DNA from: Pyricularia pennisetigena
Taxonomy: Eukaryota > Ascomycota > Sordariomycetes > Magnaporthales > Pyriculariaceae
Reading direction: 5' to 3'
Assembly (NCBI RefSeq): GCF_004337985.1
Contig: NC_043741.1
Location: 4,130,140 to 4,194,139, forward strand
DNA: 64,000 bases
The position numbers and the translations under genes are program-made. The notes under the pieces were generated by a model. That model did not search any database. It was not told the DNA's origin and saw only the letters and a program-made list of their open reading frames with translations. This document shows, piece by piece, positions 46,914-58,297 of this stretch; the stretch's first letter is position 1, and each line of letters begins with the position of its first letter.

Positions 46914-48367
46914 CTATACCCTCTTTCCTTGCGCTATCAGATCCGCAACCTTTGGCGGGAGCACCAGGGCACTTCGATCGTTGCGACGGTGAAAGTCAAC
47001 CAGCGCAATGGCCGTCTTCTCGGGAAGGTCCTCGTGGATGAAATGGCCGGCTTCTGGAAACACCTGTAAGGCGTATTTGCCTGCGTCCAAGGTCAGTCAG
47101 TCTCTGTTTGTTGTGTTATTCTGTTGTGCTGCTGGGATTCTCCACCAGCAGCTAGCTTGGACAAAGTCTCACCTTGCATCTGCCCTATCGTCAACTCCGT
47201 GTCCAGACGGTCCGTCCCGGCCAGCAGCAGCATCTTGCCTCCGCGACCAGTGAGGAACTTCTTGCTCAGGCCGACGAACCAGCCCTCCCAGAAGGGCTGC
47301 GTGGCCGCCAGGTCCGTCCGCCACCTCCAAGGCCTGGCGTTGCCGCCTTCCCCGTCGGCCTCCTCCTGGGCGCAGTATGTCAGGAGGGCCGGCACGCTGG
47401 TGCGGGCCGAGATGGAGTTGCGAATCGTCCGTGAACGCACGTGCCAGTCGATGGCGGCTGGGACAGAAGCGAAGCCGGTAGGGCGGGTGGAGAGGTATGT
47501 CTGCATGCTCTGCAACGCATCCATGGCCGATCCCTCCACCACGTCGAGGACCGCATAGCCGAGGAGGACCGAGTCATCCAGCCGCCGGAGACCCGCGAGG
47601 TGCGTGACGACCGCGCCGCCGAGCGAGTGGCCTACTAGCACCATGGGCGGGAGGACCTGCCAGCCCATCTTGTCCTTGGTCGCATGTATGACGCCCAACA
47701 GATCGGCGGCCAGCGTCTCAAGGGTCAGATCCAGGTCGGGTGAAGACGTGGTCGTTGATCCATGGCCACGTGCATCGAGAGATAGGATGCCTGCCGATGG
47801 GTTGAGCTTCCTTATCTCAGCACCAACGACGGCGAAGCTGAGACCAGAGGAGCCGGCGCCGTGGTGTGTGACGAAGAGGGGCCCTTTCCCGACGGGCGAG
47901 GTGAGGTAGGCGTGAAAGGTGTTGGTCGCCTCGGAGCCCTCTGCCCCGACGTCAAGAAAAAGCTCTCGCTCAAAGTACGTCGTCCATGGAACGGGTTCCA
48001 ATGTGCGACCTCTAGACACCCTACGACCACGTCGGAATGACTCTAATGATCAGCAGGATGGTTCACAGCAGCTTTGAGCCAGGGGGGATGCAGTAATGGA
48101 TGATTCGAACCCTTGTGGCCTGGCAAAGAGATTTTGCTGTACAGACGGCACGATGGTCCCTGTCGACGAGGCAGAGGACGCAGAGGATGAATCGTCCTCG
48201 GGAAAGTCTAGCAACTCTGGTACATTGCCAGTCTCTTCGAGATGATCTTTGGGCTGCTGCTGTATATGATAGGTAGGGGCATTTTGTTCATTGGCCTCGT
48301 CGAAGTGCGGTGTTGATGCCATTGGATCAACACGCGCCTTTGCCCATTTTTTCTGTAGCTCACTCAT
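46914..48367 (-). CDS. PPE1: Protein phosphatase 2A methylesterase 1
   Basis: Serine hydrolase that removes the C-terminal carboxyl methyl group from the PP2A catalytic subunit and so controls PP2A holoenzyme assembly. Three exons (48367-48111, 48020-47173, 47080-46914) give 423 aa. An acidic Ser-rich N terminus (SSASSASSTGTI) precedes QNLFARPQ, as in other fungal PPE1 proteins. The alpha/beta-hydrolase core has PLFVTHHGAGSSGLSFA. The nucleophile is S218 in VLVGHSLGGAVV, the likely acid is D245 in AVLDVVEG, and the His is H381 in PEAGHFIHEDLPEK in the last exon. Without the last splice the catalytic histidine is lost. The first intron's donor is GTTCGA and its acceptor region offers two in-frame AGs nine bases apart. 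It converges with SMM1. Confidence 0.9.
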
Positions 48368-49192
48368 CGCAGCCCAGGGAGAAAAAAAATGGGGGGGAAG
48401 AAAAAAAGGGAACGCAGCAAGATTGACTTCGCGACAGTCGATGGCTCCTGACAAGGCAGACTGACGTTGAGAGATTTACAGATGGACGGCGGCGTACTCT
48501 GCCTATTTTGGTGTCTTTGGTGCTGGGATATGCAATCTGCCTGCGTCCACTATTACACAGCAACCCTTCCTTGGTGCCTAGGCAATAGGCCTCAGCGCAG
48601 TGAGAAGACTTGATAGACAGAGTCGCAGGCTCTAAACGTTCAGCACGCCGTTAAGATTAACAGTCGTTTGGGGAGCGAGAATCTTATTGATGCAAGGAAG
48701 GAACGAAGAAGGATCGATTTTTATGTTGATTGTTCAAGTGGGATATGGCGAGTCGCGACCCCGCATACCTTGTTCAGTTCATACTGTATGTGGTAAGTAA
48801 CATCGCAAATTTCCACCATCAACAACTAACTGCCTAGCACAGAAACAGATGTCTCCTGACGTCCGTCCACGAATCAGGGTAAACAAAGATCTGAGCCCAG
48901 ACTTCACATTGATAGCGCCTCGGGCGAACCAGGAAGCAGTGTCATTTTTTTGTTTTATAGTAAAAAGAAATTGCTTAGGTATATATGTAGTTCAAGTAAA
49001 TAGGTTCTCTCGTCGTGAGGGGTATGTTTGTACGTAATGAACGAATGGCTAAAAATACACACACCATATTCAACAATGAATGCTCGCTGTTGGAAAGATG
49101 GCATCATACAAAATACCAAGAGACAAAGAAAAAAAAAAAGAAAGCCTCAACATGGTTTCGGTCCAATCCCATGCACCAGTCCCGGCGCACAC
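48368..49192. other. Intergenic region between PPE1 5' end and the FLC-like gene 3' end
   Basis: About 825 bases with the PPE1 promoter and the 3' flank of the next gene. G- and A-rich runs at about 48377-48407 lie just upstream of the PPE1 start. No gene is recognised. Confidence 0.6.
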
Positions 49193-51829
49193 CTAGTAGC
49201 CACCGCGTGGTCCATAGCCATAGCCGTTGTTGTTATAGTCAGGACCCTGGTTGTAGCCGCCTCCATAGCCGCCACCGCCGTAGCCCGGCGGCACGTAGTT
49301 GCTCGGGTTGTAGTTGTTCGTCGGCCGAGGGGCGCCGTAGCCACCACCAAGAGCGGGCAATGTCGGCTGCCTGCTGTCTGCTGTCGCTATCGGTGCGGCT
49401 CCCGCCAGGAGATTATCCTTGTCGTCATACTGGGACTGCGGCGTGAGAGGCCTAAACGTGTCGGACCTGAATGTGTCTCCGGCGCCCGCAGGTTGCCTCT
49501 CACTGGGGTACGGGCTTCGAGGCCCAGGGCTGAGGTGCCTATCTGGCACGGCGCGTGGCGGTGAAAGTGCCGACTTTTCGTCCAAGGCCGTGTTGGCAAC
49601 GGCAAATGTGGCAGATGAATCCTTGCCTTCTGTCTTGGGTCGATCCAGGAGAAGGGAGTTGCGTGCGTCAAGGGGCGTGAGTGTGTCGGCATCGCGCATT
49701 TTCTCTGCAAGCTCAAGTTAGCAAACTCAGATCAAATCTTTGTAAAAAAAAATAAAAATAAAAATAAAAAAAAAGTGCGTTACAAGGGAGTGTATTTTCA
49801 TGACTTTACTTACCGAGCTCCTTTCTCCGCTTACGATGCGGGTTAGCCTTGCAGCAGGCAATGATGGCATTCCAAGCAATGAGAATTGCCAAAACACCGG
49901 TCAAAGTAGATTGGAGGACAATGAGGACGACGCCAGCCACCGTCTGAGTCGTCTGCTTTACACCAAACTCCTGGACAAAGACCAGGATAACCACGACCGA
50001 GAGGACGCGGACGACGGCGATGATGACGTTGATGACGTTGCCAGATTTTCGCTCGTATGGTCGGTTCCAGATGAGCAGGACAAGCATGAGAGCCTCGATA
50101 CAGAGCAGGGAGATGGTCTGGACCCTTCCATGTCCATCACCCGCAGCGATGCAGACACCCTTTGCGAAAAGGTAGACGATTGTCGGAACAAACAGCCACC
50201 AGTAGTCCTTCTTGTACGACTCATAGAACATGCTGTACTTGACCCAAATGCTCTTCTGGTCGTAAAGTCCGCTTGCGCTACCCTCTGCCTGCTTGAGCTG
50301 GCGAGCAGTGTACCAGATCTTGAAAGAGAAGAAAAGCAGGACGCCAGTGAATAGTGTCAGTGTCACTCCAGCAAGCGTCTTGGCGGCCCAGGAATCTCCA
50401 TGTGTGAACTGAAATATGCAGTACAGTACCCAGACGCCGTAGAGCAGCAGGATGAGCGAAGTGATGGCGCGCGCAATCGAACCCCAGTAGTGCTCGCGAA
50501 ACCCAATCAGGGACTTGGGGAAGTTTCCAAAGAGGGCCCAGAACTCAAGTATTAGCTTGAACAGCAGAATGCCGACGGCGATGGCAACAATGGCAATGGC
50601 TACGATCAGAAGAACCGTCATGAAAGTGTTCGCAGAAGGAATAGACAGCTGGTTGACGTAGGCCTGGATTCCAGTGACGGTCGTGCGCAGGTTTTCGGGC
50701 ATGCCAGAGTTTTCTCCGCCCGATGCTGGGGCGGTGGTGTTAATGCTCGTCTCAATCTGCCTGGCCGCGAGCATAACCAGGTCATCAAACGCTCGCTTTA
50801 CCTTGACTACGTTGCTCTGCGGGGCCTGGATTGAGCCGTCATCGAAGACCAGAGTGGTGTTGCGCAGAGCTGCGACGCTGTCGGCGGTAAGGTTGCCGCC
50901 GGTCCTGCCGCGAAAGTCGTCGATGGCAACCTGGAGTTGGGTCCAGGGGACGAGACCGGTCGAGAAGGCAAAGTTTTTGGAAAAGCTCCTATACACCTGT
51001 GGGTAGGCAACCGAGAGCATGCCATCCATGGCCAGACCTTGGAACCACCCAAACACCTCGGTGAAGCTGGGACTGACAGTCCCGAACCCGGCCGCACTTC
51101 CGCCGGCTGCGGCACCACCTCCACCTGCAACTGCGGCACCCATAGCCGAGACTCCAGTCATGACAAGAGCCGCACCGGCGACGCTGGCGGCGACATACGA
51201 AACCGCCGGAACATTGGCCGTCTTGCCGTTTGACACTTGGGACCTGATGCACGCCACATTCCGTTCCGAGTCCAGGGCCTTGAGTTCGAGAGTGGCGAGG
51301 GCGGCGATGTCGGGGATCTGGAAAGCAATCGCGGGAACGGCATCGGCAAACTGAGCTGGAATAACTTGCTGGCCTCGTGCCGAGAAGGTGCCGGCAGGGA
51401 CTAGAAGAAGAGCAACATAATATTTCAGTCAGCAGTCGTCCCAACATACCTAACAATACAAACACATAATACGCCAGCCCTCTGGAGCAACATACCTGGA
51501 CACAGCTGGGATACGAAAGTGATGGCAGAGCAAGGGTTGAACTTGTTGGAGAAGACGCTCTGGCCGTATGCCGTCACTTCGAGAGAGGCCGTTACGTTCT
51601 GTACTCTGCTGCTTGTCCCGCTTATGTCGAAGACGACAGTCTTGTTCGAGGCGTTGTAAGTGATTTCCATCTTCTTGACCTCCACACTAGGGGTGGTCCC
51701 GCAGTTGCTGAAGCCGCTAGTTTTGAGAATGTCCTCGGCCGCAACGCCTTGCAGTGCCAATGCCATAATACCAAAGGCACCGGCGGCGAGCCGATACCAT
51801 GGCTCTTTTCCTCCACCGTATCGCGCCAT
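49193..51829 (-). CDS. TRP/FLC-family membrane protein (ML-like plus TRP domain)
   Basis: Fungal TRP-like family (yeast Flc1-3, S. pombe Pkd2), linked to Ca2+ homeostasis, FAD transport and cell-wall maintenance in the ER or plasma membrane. The exact role here is inferred. Three exons (51829-51496, 51400-49814, 49704-49193) give 810 aa. The N terminus has a signal peptide (GAFGIMALALQGVAA). An extracytosolic TRP_N/ML-like domain follows at about 30-165, with Cys pairs and NGT/NAS-type sites. The membrane region from about 300 to 640 has many hydrophobic segments, including FMTVLLIVAIAIVAIAVGIL, ITSLILLLYGVWVLYCIF and VVRVLSVVVILVFVQEFG. The cytosolic tail ends in Gly/Tyr-rich repeats (GYGGGGYGGGYN, GYGYGPRGGY). 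The start at 51829 gives the clean signal peptide; a Met 35 codons upstream does not. Confidence 0.85.
49744..49774. repeat. A-rich AAAAT repeat in the FLC-like intron
   Basis: A-runs broken by single T bases at regular five- to six-base spacing, inside the second intron (49813-49705) of the FLC-like gene. It is T-rich in the sense of the transcript. Confidence 0.75.
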
Positions 51830-53465
51830 ATCGATATCAAGGTTTCGTAACTGCCGGGTCGAATGGCTGAACTGCCAGATATGCGTTAAGAGGTCTATTC
51901 GATTTTTGTTGTTGTTTTTGTTTGCGTTCTCCAAAGAAGGGATATGGTTTATCTGAAATGTTATGCGTTGCTGGTCATGAGATCGATCCGGTCGAGTTCC
52001 AAATGTAAAACAAATAAAAACAAGTGCTTCAAATATATGGTTGACTCGGTACTAATCGGCCACGGGCAGAAAAAAAAACAATAACCAAACAATGAAGAGA
52101 AACAAAGGGCCAAAATGGCAAAAAAGATCAATGAACAATCAACTGTTTAGAATAGAATAATACGGGCCGAGGATCAACCTGGAAAGAATGAAAAAAAAAA
52201 AGGGCAGATAAACTGCCCTTTGACCAAAGATTGCGTCGCCTCTTGGAATGGGTTTCTCAACCACCACCCGAGAAAATAGTCAATGTCAAGATGTCTTGTT
52301 AACACCCTCACTGTCGGGACGGTGGTGAGAAGGAGAAAAGAGAGGGACGAGCAAGATGGATGACAAGGGTGCGAAGAGGTCGTAGGATAAAAAGAAGACA
52401 GGGAGTGATTGTGAGCGACGCGCCAAGAATGCAACCAGCAAGCGAGTACCGGAAAACGGACTGGCTTGTCTAGGGTTGCAGCCACCAACACAAAGATGTC
52501 AGCAGCAGATAGATGAAACGAATGAATATGTGCTAGGTCTAGATCTATTAACGACTGGAGGAGAAGGCCAAGGAAAGGGTTGTCCAGTAAGGACTCAAAG
52601 GCGTGAGCGGCAAGGTAGAGGAAGAGAAGAAAGAGAGAGGACGATGAGGGAGACACTGAGACAGGGGGGAGTGAAGAGAGAGCTAGAGACTAGCTCTGAT
52701 CGACGGTCGAAGAAGGGGTACCCAATGATGGCCCACGCCGTAAGTATAATGAACAGTTAATTACCACTTCACGTATTGTACCAGATTAGTGAGTGCCTCG
52801 CATTCCACCAGACCGACTTACCACAATGCGAACCCAGTCTTGTTGGGATATACCCAGACCAAGGCCACAAGATTCGGATCAGGAATGCCCGATACCCTCG
52901 CCAGAAAGTCAAGTCGGTGGATTGCGGTGACATTGCGGTCGCATGGAGGCAGACAGAGATACACACACCCACCATTCAAGGTCGGGCATCTTTTTGTCCT
53001 TTGACGTTGGGTCGACTGGGGGCGGGCGGCTCAAACAAAGCTTGCGTGTGGAGCGGCGCTGACGACAATTGGACGCCGTCTTCTCACTGGCGTCAGGGGT
53101 ACGCGCCGGACCCCACCAGTCACGAACCCGCCAACCCCGATGAACAGGCACAGGCGGACCCCACCCGAGCATAAAAGTAGGTAAAATGGCCCTTGACAGG
53201 CAGGGATTATCAGCGTCCGAAACACTTCTGAGGGGGTTGCTGAGACTTGACCGGCGCTCTTATCATGTCTCTGATTGGAAGGAGGCTCTGCGACGCTCCA
53301 TCTCAGGAGCACATTTCAATTGTTCTGGAAGCTGAGTGAACGGATTGTGAATAAAAAGCCCCGTCTGGACCCAGATTTCTGAAGAAGCGATATGCAAGAT
53401 CGATCCAATTTCAAGTCGTCCCATTCCAAGTATTCAAATTTCCATGGAACAGAAGCGAGAGAGGG

Positions 53466-53498
<33 letters not shown>

Positions 53499-54883
53499 GT
53501 ACAGTACAGTACAGCAATAGAGCATCTCCTTTGGAGGGACATATGTCTTTGCGCAATCGTGGCAGTCGATTGTTTCGCTAGCACACGCCCACAACTTGGC
53601 AGCCTTGATCTGCAGTCCGTCTGCTCCGTACACATGGTTGGCCAATGTTTATCCAGCCACAAAAAGCATAAACTACTACGTGGTACGTATTGTACAGTAA
53701 TTTAATACGTACGTAGTACAGTATTAGTGGCCCGCTCGATATTTGCAGGGGTCCAGCTCTTGAGATTATTGACTGTATTTGTTCGTCTTGATTCTTTTAG
53801 CACCACGCTAGATGGATGAATTCTGAAAGGATTTCGCGTGTCGGCTGATATCACAGTAGAACAACTTGTACAAGTAACTTTACTAACTAATGTAGTGCAC
53901 CTGAGGCTTGCTTGATGGACTTAGCCCTCTGATTACATGGTCGAACAAACATGGGCTGGTTTGTCTTTTTGACGTCCACGGTTAGGATGACATCAAATGT
54001 CTCCAAGCACCAACCCTCCAGCCATGTTTGCCTACAACAACCGGGCTTGCATCCAGGATATGCAAGGCAGAAATCACCGTCGCATCGCGACGAGCCTCGC
54101 ATCATCCCTTGGATCTGCTACGTGCCTTGAGCCCAACGTCTATGCCGTTTAGGTCTTCCATCCAATCTTCTCTTTTACGGGGTATAGATGGGCCTCCTAC
54201 CCCTTTTCTTCTTCTGGTAAACGATCGGAGGATGCGGGATTCGCATGAACATGACATGACGAGCTTCCGGGTTACCAAAGTCATCACAGGCACGGGCCAT
54301 CGCTGTAAAGCCTCCATGCTCCCTCCTCATTTGCGAATGACTCGGAAGTAGATCCGCAACTGCCCCAGCAAAGAAAAAACTCTATCAACAAGCTAAATGC
54401 TTGACACGTCAACTTATGAGACAACGCCAAAAACCGTTGACTTTCTATAGCTATATTCTGTTTGTTTATGAGTTCACAGTTACGTCACGAAAACCAAACG
54501 ATGAATCGCCGCTTCCAAAATAATAACCAACATAATAACAAAAGAAAAAAAATCCTGGCTTCTTGTCCCATACGCCCGCCTCCCATGATGGATGGATGCA
54601 TTACTTTCCTCCACTCGCCGATCCATTAACAACGCAGTGAACTAGATCGCATCAACACAACACAAACGCCTTAACTTCGATACTCATAGCCGTATACCCT
54701 GGAGACGAACGCCATACTAAAAGAGAAGAAAAAAAAAATTCCCACCCCCAAGAATAGGACCAAATTTCAAAAGAAATGGGTATCTGAGCTATTAAGATCG
54801 CGGCAAAACATGTGAAAAGAGGCACGGAAGAGGACAGGCACCAAAGTGTTCTGTCGTTACCAAAGCCTGCTGTAATTTTATTT
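51830..54883. other. 3 kb intergenic region, FLC-like promoter / zinc-finger gene 3' flank
   Basis: No gene is recognised. It holds an A31 run at 53466-53496 followed by a short TACAG repeat, and a GTAC-rich patch at about 53680-53720. A plus-strand frame at 52776-53174 (132 codons) has no family signature. Confidence 0.55.
53466..53514. repeat. A31 homopolymer with adjoining TACAG repeat
   Basis: Thirty-one consecutive adenines followed by GTG and three to four overlapping ACAGT/TACAG units. It is intergenic. No target-site duplication was identified. Confidence 0.85.
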
Positions 54884-57800
54884 TTACTGGTAAAAACTGC
54901 CTCCGCCCGCTTGCTGACGGTCTGCACTTTGAGGGTATGGAGAGGTCCGTCCTTGAAATTGGCCGCCCATGCCAGCTCCGGCGCTCATCAAGCCACAATC
55001 AAAGTTCAAGGCCGTGGTGCTGTCGTGAAGCGGCGCGGAGCTGATTGCCATCTGGGGAAAAGGCTCTAGGCCGTTCGTAGTAACGGAGAGACCAAACGGC
55101 CGCTGAGGTGTAGTCAACCCGCCAAAAGAGTTGGCCGAAACTGGCAGGTCAAGAAAGCCTGTCTGATGGGGCGTCTGGTACGCAGAGCTTGGGCTGACGT
55201 TCGGCATGCCCAACACACCTGTCGTATCTAGGGATTGTAGGCTGCTTAAACCGTGATTGAAGCTTGGGGCTGGAGTGTGGTGGAATTGGGGACTGACAAA
55301 GGGCCCCCCGGTATCAGGAGACGTTACACTATAAGGGAACTGAGGTTGCTGAACTGAATAAGTGATTGGACTGTGCCTTTGGTGCCCTGGCATTTGCAGG
55401 TGGGTAGGCTGTTGAGGCAAACCTCTTTGGGCGTGCAGATGAGTCTGTGGTTGATCGTGCGCAGGAGAGATGGCAGCAAAAGGCCGTTGTGGTGGTTCCT
55501 GGACCGGACTAACGATTGTATCGGCATCCAAATGTTTACGAGCAACAAGCCTCAGAATAGGGAGGCTTATCTGCTCCATGTGTTTGGCGAGATGCACAGT
55601 AAGCTTCTTCCATGTCGGAAAAGTCTTTCCACAGAACCGGCATGGCTCATCTTGTGGCCGTGCTCGGGTTTCCGCATGACAACTTTCAACTTTTTGCCAT
55701 GTGCGATCCAATCCCCCCGCACGCTTGATGGCAGCCTTGGTCTTGACCTTCGGCTCCTGGAACTTGTGCTCGCGAACGAGGTGTTGTAAAAAGTTATCAC
55801 GGCGATAGCATGTGTGTCGACAATCGGCAACGTCACAGGTCCACCATTCCAGGTGTCGGTGGCCCTCATTCTCGTGTCGGACCCAATCCGCCTTCCGCTT
55901 GAAGATCTTGGGCTCCCTGCACCTATCCCAAGTACAAGTAAATGGCTGGACATCCTCGTGCACATGCTTCGTCCAGTCCGAAGGCTTCTGGAACTTCTTG
56001 CACTGAAAGCATAATTGGCATTCAAATTCGGCGGGCAGCGTCTGGGTTGGTGGCATCGGTATATCGCGAGGGAAGCTGTCCTGCCCAATGGCGCCTTCCA
56101 GTGGTGTCGATAAGTCTTCATCGGAGCCGTGGATCCTGGCAGACCAAGGGTCATGTGCTCCTTTGTTCTCAAGTGGGACAGCAGAACCACCCAGGGCGAT
56201 ACAAAGCTTACCACACGGGCAGTTTCTGTCCTGTACGCTACCCATATGCTTGACTTTATGAGTCAAAAGACTCTTGTACCGCGCAATCTGCTGATATGCT
56301 ATGCGTTCCACCAGATAGTTGTTTTGCTCAGCGAGCATGGGATTTAACTTGAGTATGTGTTCCGAAAATCCAGCAAGGTTTGGGGCAACATCATCTATCA
56401 ACTTTGTGCCATCCGAACTCATCTCACCATCATCCTGATCATCTTCATCTTCGTCGTCGTCTTCGTGATCCGTGACGCCCACTGTGTTGGCTAGATTGGC
56501 CACCGGGGGACCTCCTGCCTTCATCCACATGCCTGCAATGTTGGAGACCGAGCTGCTGCCTTTTGGCCTGGCAGGGAGGTCGGACTTGGCACGGCGACGG
56601 AATGTATTAACTTTGAGTCCAAACGGACTCTTCGGAGAGACAACTGGTGTGGTTGAGCTGATGGATCCACTCCGAGCATGAGCGGTCCCTATGGCGGCAA
56701 AGTTGTTTCCCATTTCCACGAGAGCAGTGTTAATGCTCGGCACAGGCCTCTTACCCCAGCTAGGAGAGCGAGATGGGGGCGCGAGCCTGTCACCGCTCTC
56801 CCGCCTCTCGATTGCCGGGCTTACCGCATCATCATCACCCTGACCGGTGAAAGAACGCTTGAGGTTAGCCAACCCCGAGGCGCTTGGTCGTCTGCGCACC
56901 ACTTTAAATAGCTCATCCAGGAAGTTGTTAGGCTTTTTGGGTTCGGCGTGGCTGATTGAGAGCTTCTTAACCCAGCTGCCACTAACAATACCCTCCATGT
57001 CTACAATACTCGGTAGGCTCCGACGCCGGGTGCCCCAGGTTGCTGCTCTCGAAACAATGGAGTCATTGTCTCGGCACGCGGCCTCAAACTTGGCCACAGC
57101 CTCTGTTGCAGTTTTCGGTTGGGTGGGAGTGGTTGCTCCCGCCACTATCGGCAGAACAGTCGGTGAGTCGCCCCAAACCCGACTACTGAGCAAAATCTGC
57201 ACGTCGTCCTGTGTCATCGGCCCCGACGCATCTTCGCGGAAATAGGTCTGACCTGCCTTGGTCGCATTCCTAGTGTCACTTCCAAGACCGATTTCACGAT
57301 CGGGAACGCCCACACCGTAAAGCGACTCGGGCCTTCCCTCGCCATCCGACCCGGATGATGTTTCTGCAGTAGCCGATAGCCAGTTGTCGACGACGCTGTT
57401 TTTATCTTGGACCTCGCGAGCCGCTGCCAGATCATTCGGGCTGGGGGTCTGAGCTGCAGAACGACTACAGGGGTTCAGTCCGCCCTGACCTGTGGCAGTG
57501 TCTGGCATCCATTTGCCTCCCCCATCGCGGGAGACCTCGAAATGCGTTGCTAAGGGTAAATTGACAGCACCTAACCCTGAGTTCGCATCCAGCGGAGCGG
57601 CGAAGCCCATGAGCTTTGCATCCATAGTACCTTCGTCGGCATTGTCGTCCCTTCCCCACATGGATACGGTTACCCGTGGGCTTTGCGCCGACATGTGAGA
57701 CATGGTTGGCGCTATTCCGTCGTCGCTGGAAGGAATGCTGTCGCTGGTGTCCGGTGTGAATTGCGACTGGGGGAGCATTACAGCCGATTTTGGCAACAGG

Positions 57801-58297
57801 ACATCCCCCGACAACCTCCTTTGAACAGGAGGCGACACGGTATGTAACGAAGGATCCGGGCTCAAGGGATAGGTTTGGCTGGTTGACGAGAGAGATGACA
57901 CGAGGGGAGGGTTGAATGTGTTCTCTGTAAGGGACTGATCAAAAGCAAAGTCGTAAAGAGACGAGTGGAGACTCCCTCCGAGGAAGGACGGTACCCCGCC
58001 GTGGGCGTCGCCAAAGTTAACGCCCAAGAAATCGTCGCCGACGTCACTGTGACTAAAGTCGCTTGCCTGGTACTGAATACTGTCGGGCGTAGACCCAGTC
58101 GATGTGTTCGTGCCCTGAAATGTAGGAGGCGTTGAGCGGATGCCGCAGTGGGCAGAGGGGGAGAGATGGTTTAAGGTTGCGGCCGGCGATGAGGTCCCGG
58201 GGCGGGCTCCCTGGGTGGTAACGGGTCGTTGGTCAGGCATACCCAGTCGACCACCGTTGAGGTGCTGAGACGGGATAACAGTAAAGGTGGACGTCAT
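54884..58297 (-). CDS. C2H2 zinc-finger protein, likely transcription factor
   Basis: A single exon encodes 1137 aa. Residues 1-700 are Ser/Pro/Gly-rich and likely disordered, with a basic patch around 430-560 and an acidic Asp/Glu run near 610-625. The zinc-finger block lies at about 755-930. It has a first degenerate finger (CQLCFQCKKF), then CTWDRCREPKIF with HENEGH, CDVADCRHTCYRRDNFLQH with HLVREH, and a separate last finger CRFCGKTFPTWKKLTVHLAKH followed by MEQISLPILRLV. This layout is typical of Pezizomycotina-specific C2H2 proteins that otherwise lack a named function. The C-terminal 200 residues are Gln/Pro/Ser-rich. The frame extends two codons upstream to a TTG, but the first ATG is 58297. 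Targets are unknown. The absence of introns is unusual for a gene of this length in this window. Confidence 0.82.
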   Translation of the reverse strand: MTSTFTVIPSQHLNGGRLGMPDQRPVTTQGARPGTSSPAATLNHLSPSAHCGIRSTPPTFQGTNTSTGSTPDSIQYQASDFSHSDVGDDFLGVNFGDAHGGVPSFLGGSLHSSLYDFAFDQSLTENTFNPPLVSSLSSTSQTYPLSPDPSLHTVSPPVQRRLSGDVLLPKSAVMLPQSQFTPDTSDSIPSSDDGIAPTMSHMSAQSPRVTVSMWGRDDNADEGTMDAKLMGFAAPLDANSGLGAVNLPLATHFEVSRDGGGKWMPDTATGQGGLNPCSRSAAQTPSPNDLAAAREVQDKNSVVDNWLSATAETSSGSDGEGRPESLYGVGVPDREIGLGSDTRNATKAGQTYFREDASGPMTQDDVQILLSSRVWGDSPTVLPIVAGATTPTQPKTATEAVAKFEAACRDNDSIVSRAATWGTRRRSLPSIVDMEGIVSGSWVKKLSISHAEPKKPNNFLDELFKVVRRRPSASGLANLKRSFTGQGDDDAVSPAIERRESGDRLAPPSRSPSWGKRPVPSINTALVEMGNNFAAIGTAHARSGSISSTTPVVSPKSPFGLKVNTFRRRAKSDLPARPKGSSSVSNIAGMWMKAGGPPVANLANTVGVTDHEDDDEDEDDQDDGEMSSDGTKLIDDVAPNLAGFSEHILKLNPMLAEQNNYLVERIAYQQIARYKSLLTHKVKHMGSVQDRNCPCGKLCIALGGSAVPLENKGAHDPWSARIHGSDEDLSTPLEGAIGQDSFPRDIPMPPTQTLPAEFECQLCFQCKKFQKPSDWTKHVHEDVQPFTCTWDRCREPKIFKRKADWVRHENEGHRHLEWWTCDVADCRHTCYRRDNFLQHLVREHKFQEPKVKTKAAIKRAGGLDRTWQKVESCHAETRARPQDEPCRFCGKTFPTWKKLTVHLAKHMEQISLPILRLVARKHLDADTIVSPVQEPPQRPFAAISPAHDQPQTHLHAQRGLPQQPTHLQMPGHQRHSPITYSVQQPQFPYSVTSPDTGGPFVSPQFHHTPAPSFNHGLSSLQSLDTTGVLGMPNVSPSSAYQTPHQTGFLDLPVSANSFGGLTTPQRPFGLSVTTNGLEPFPQMAISSAPLHDSTTALNFDCGLMSAGAGMGGQFQGRTSPYPQSADRQQAGGGSFYQ

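Noticed and set aside
48050..48110. Read-through of PPE1 exon 1 and an alternative donor at the GTGAAC near 48064
   Set aside because: That donor leaves the wrong phase for every downstream acceptor and makes a 46-nt intron, whereas the donor at 48110 gives a 90-nt intron in phase.
52776..53174. 132-codon plus-strand frame in intergenic DNA
   Set aside because: No domain, no leader or splice context, and a mixed composition; kept only as a frame to test with RNA-seq.
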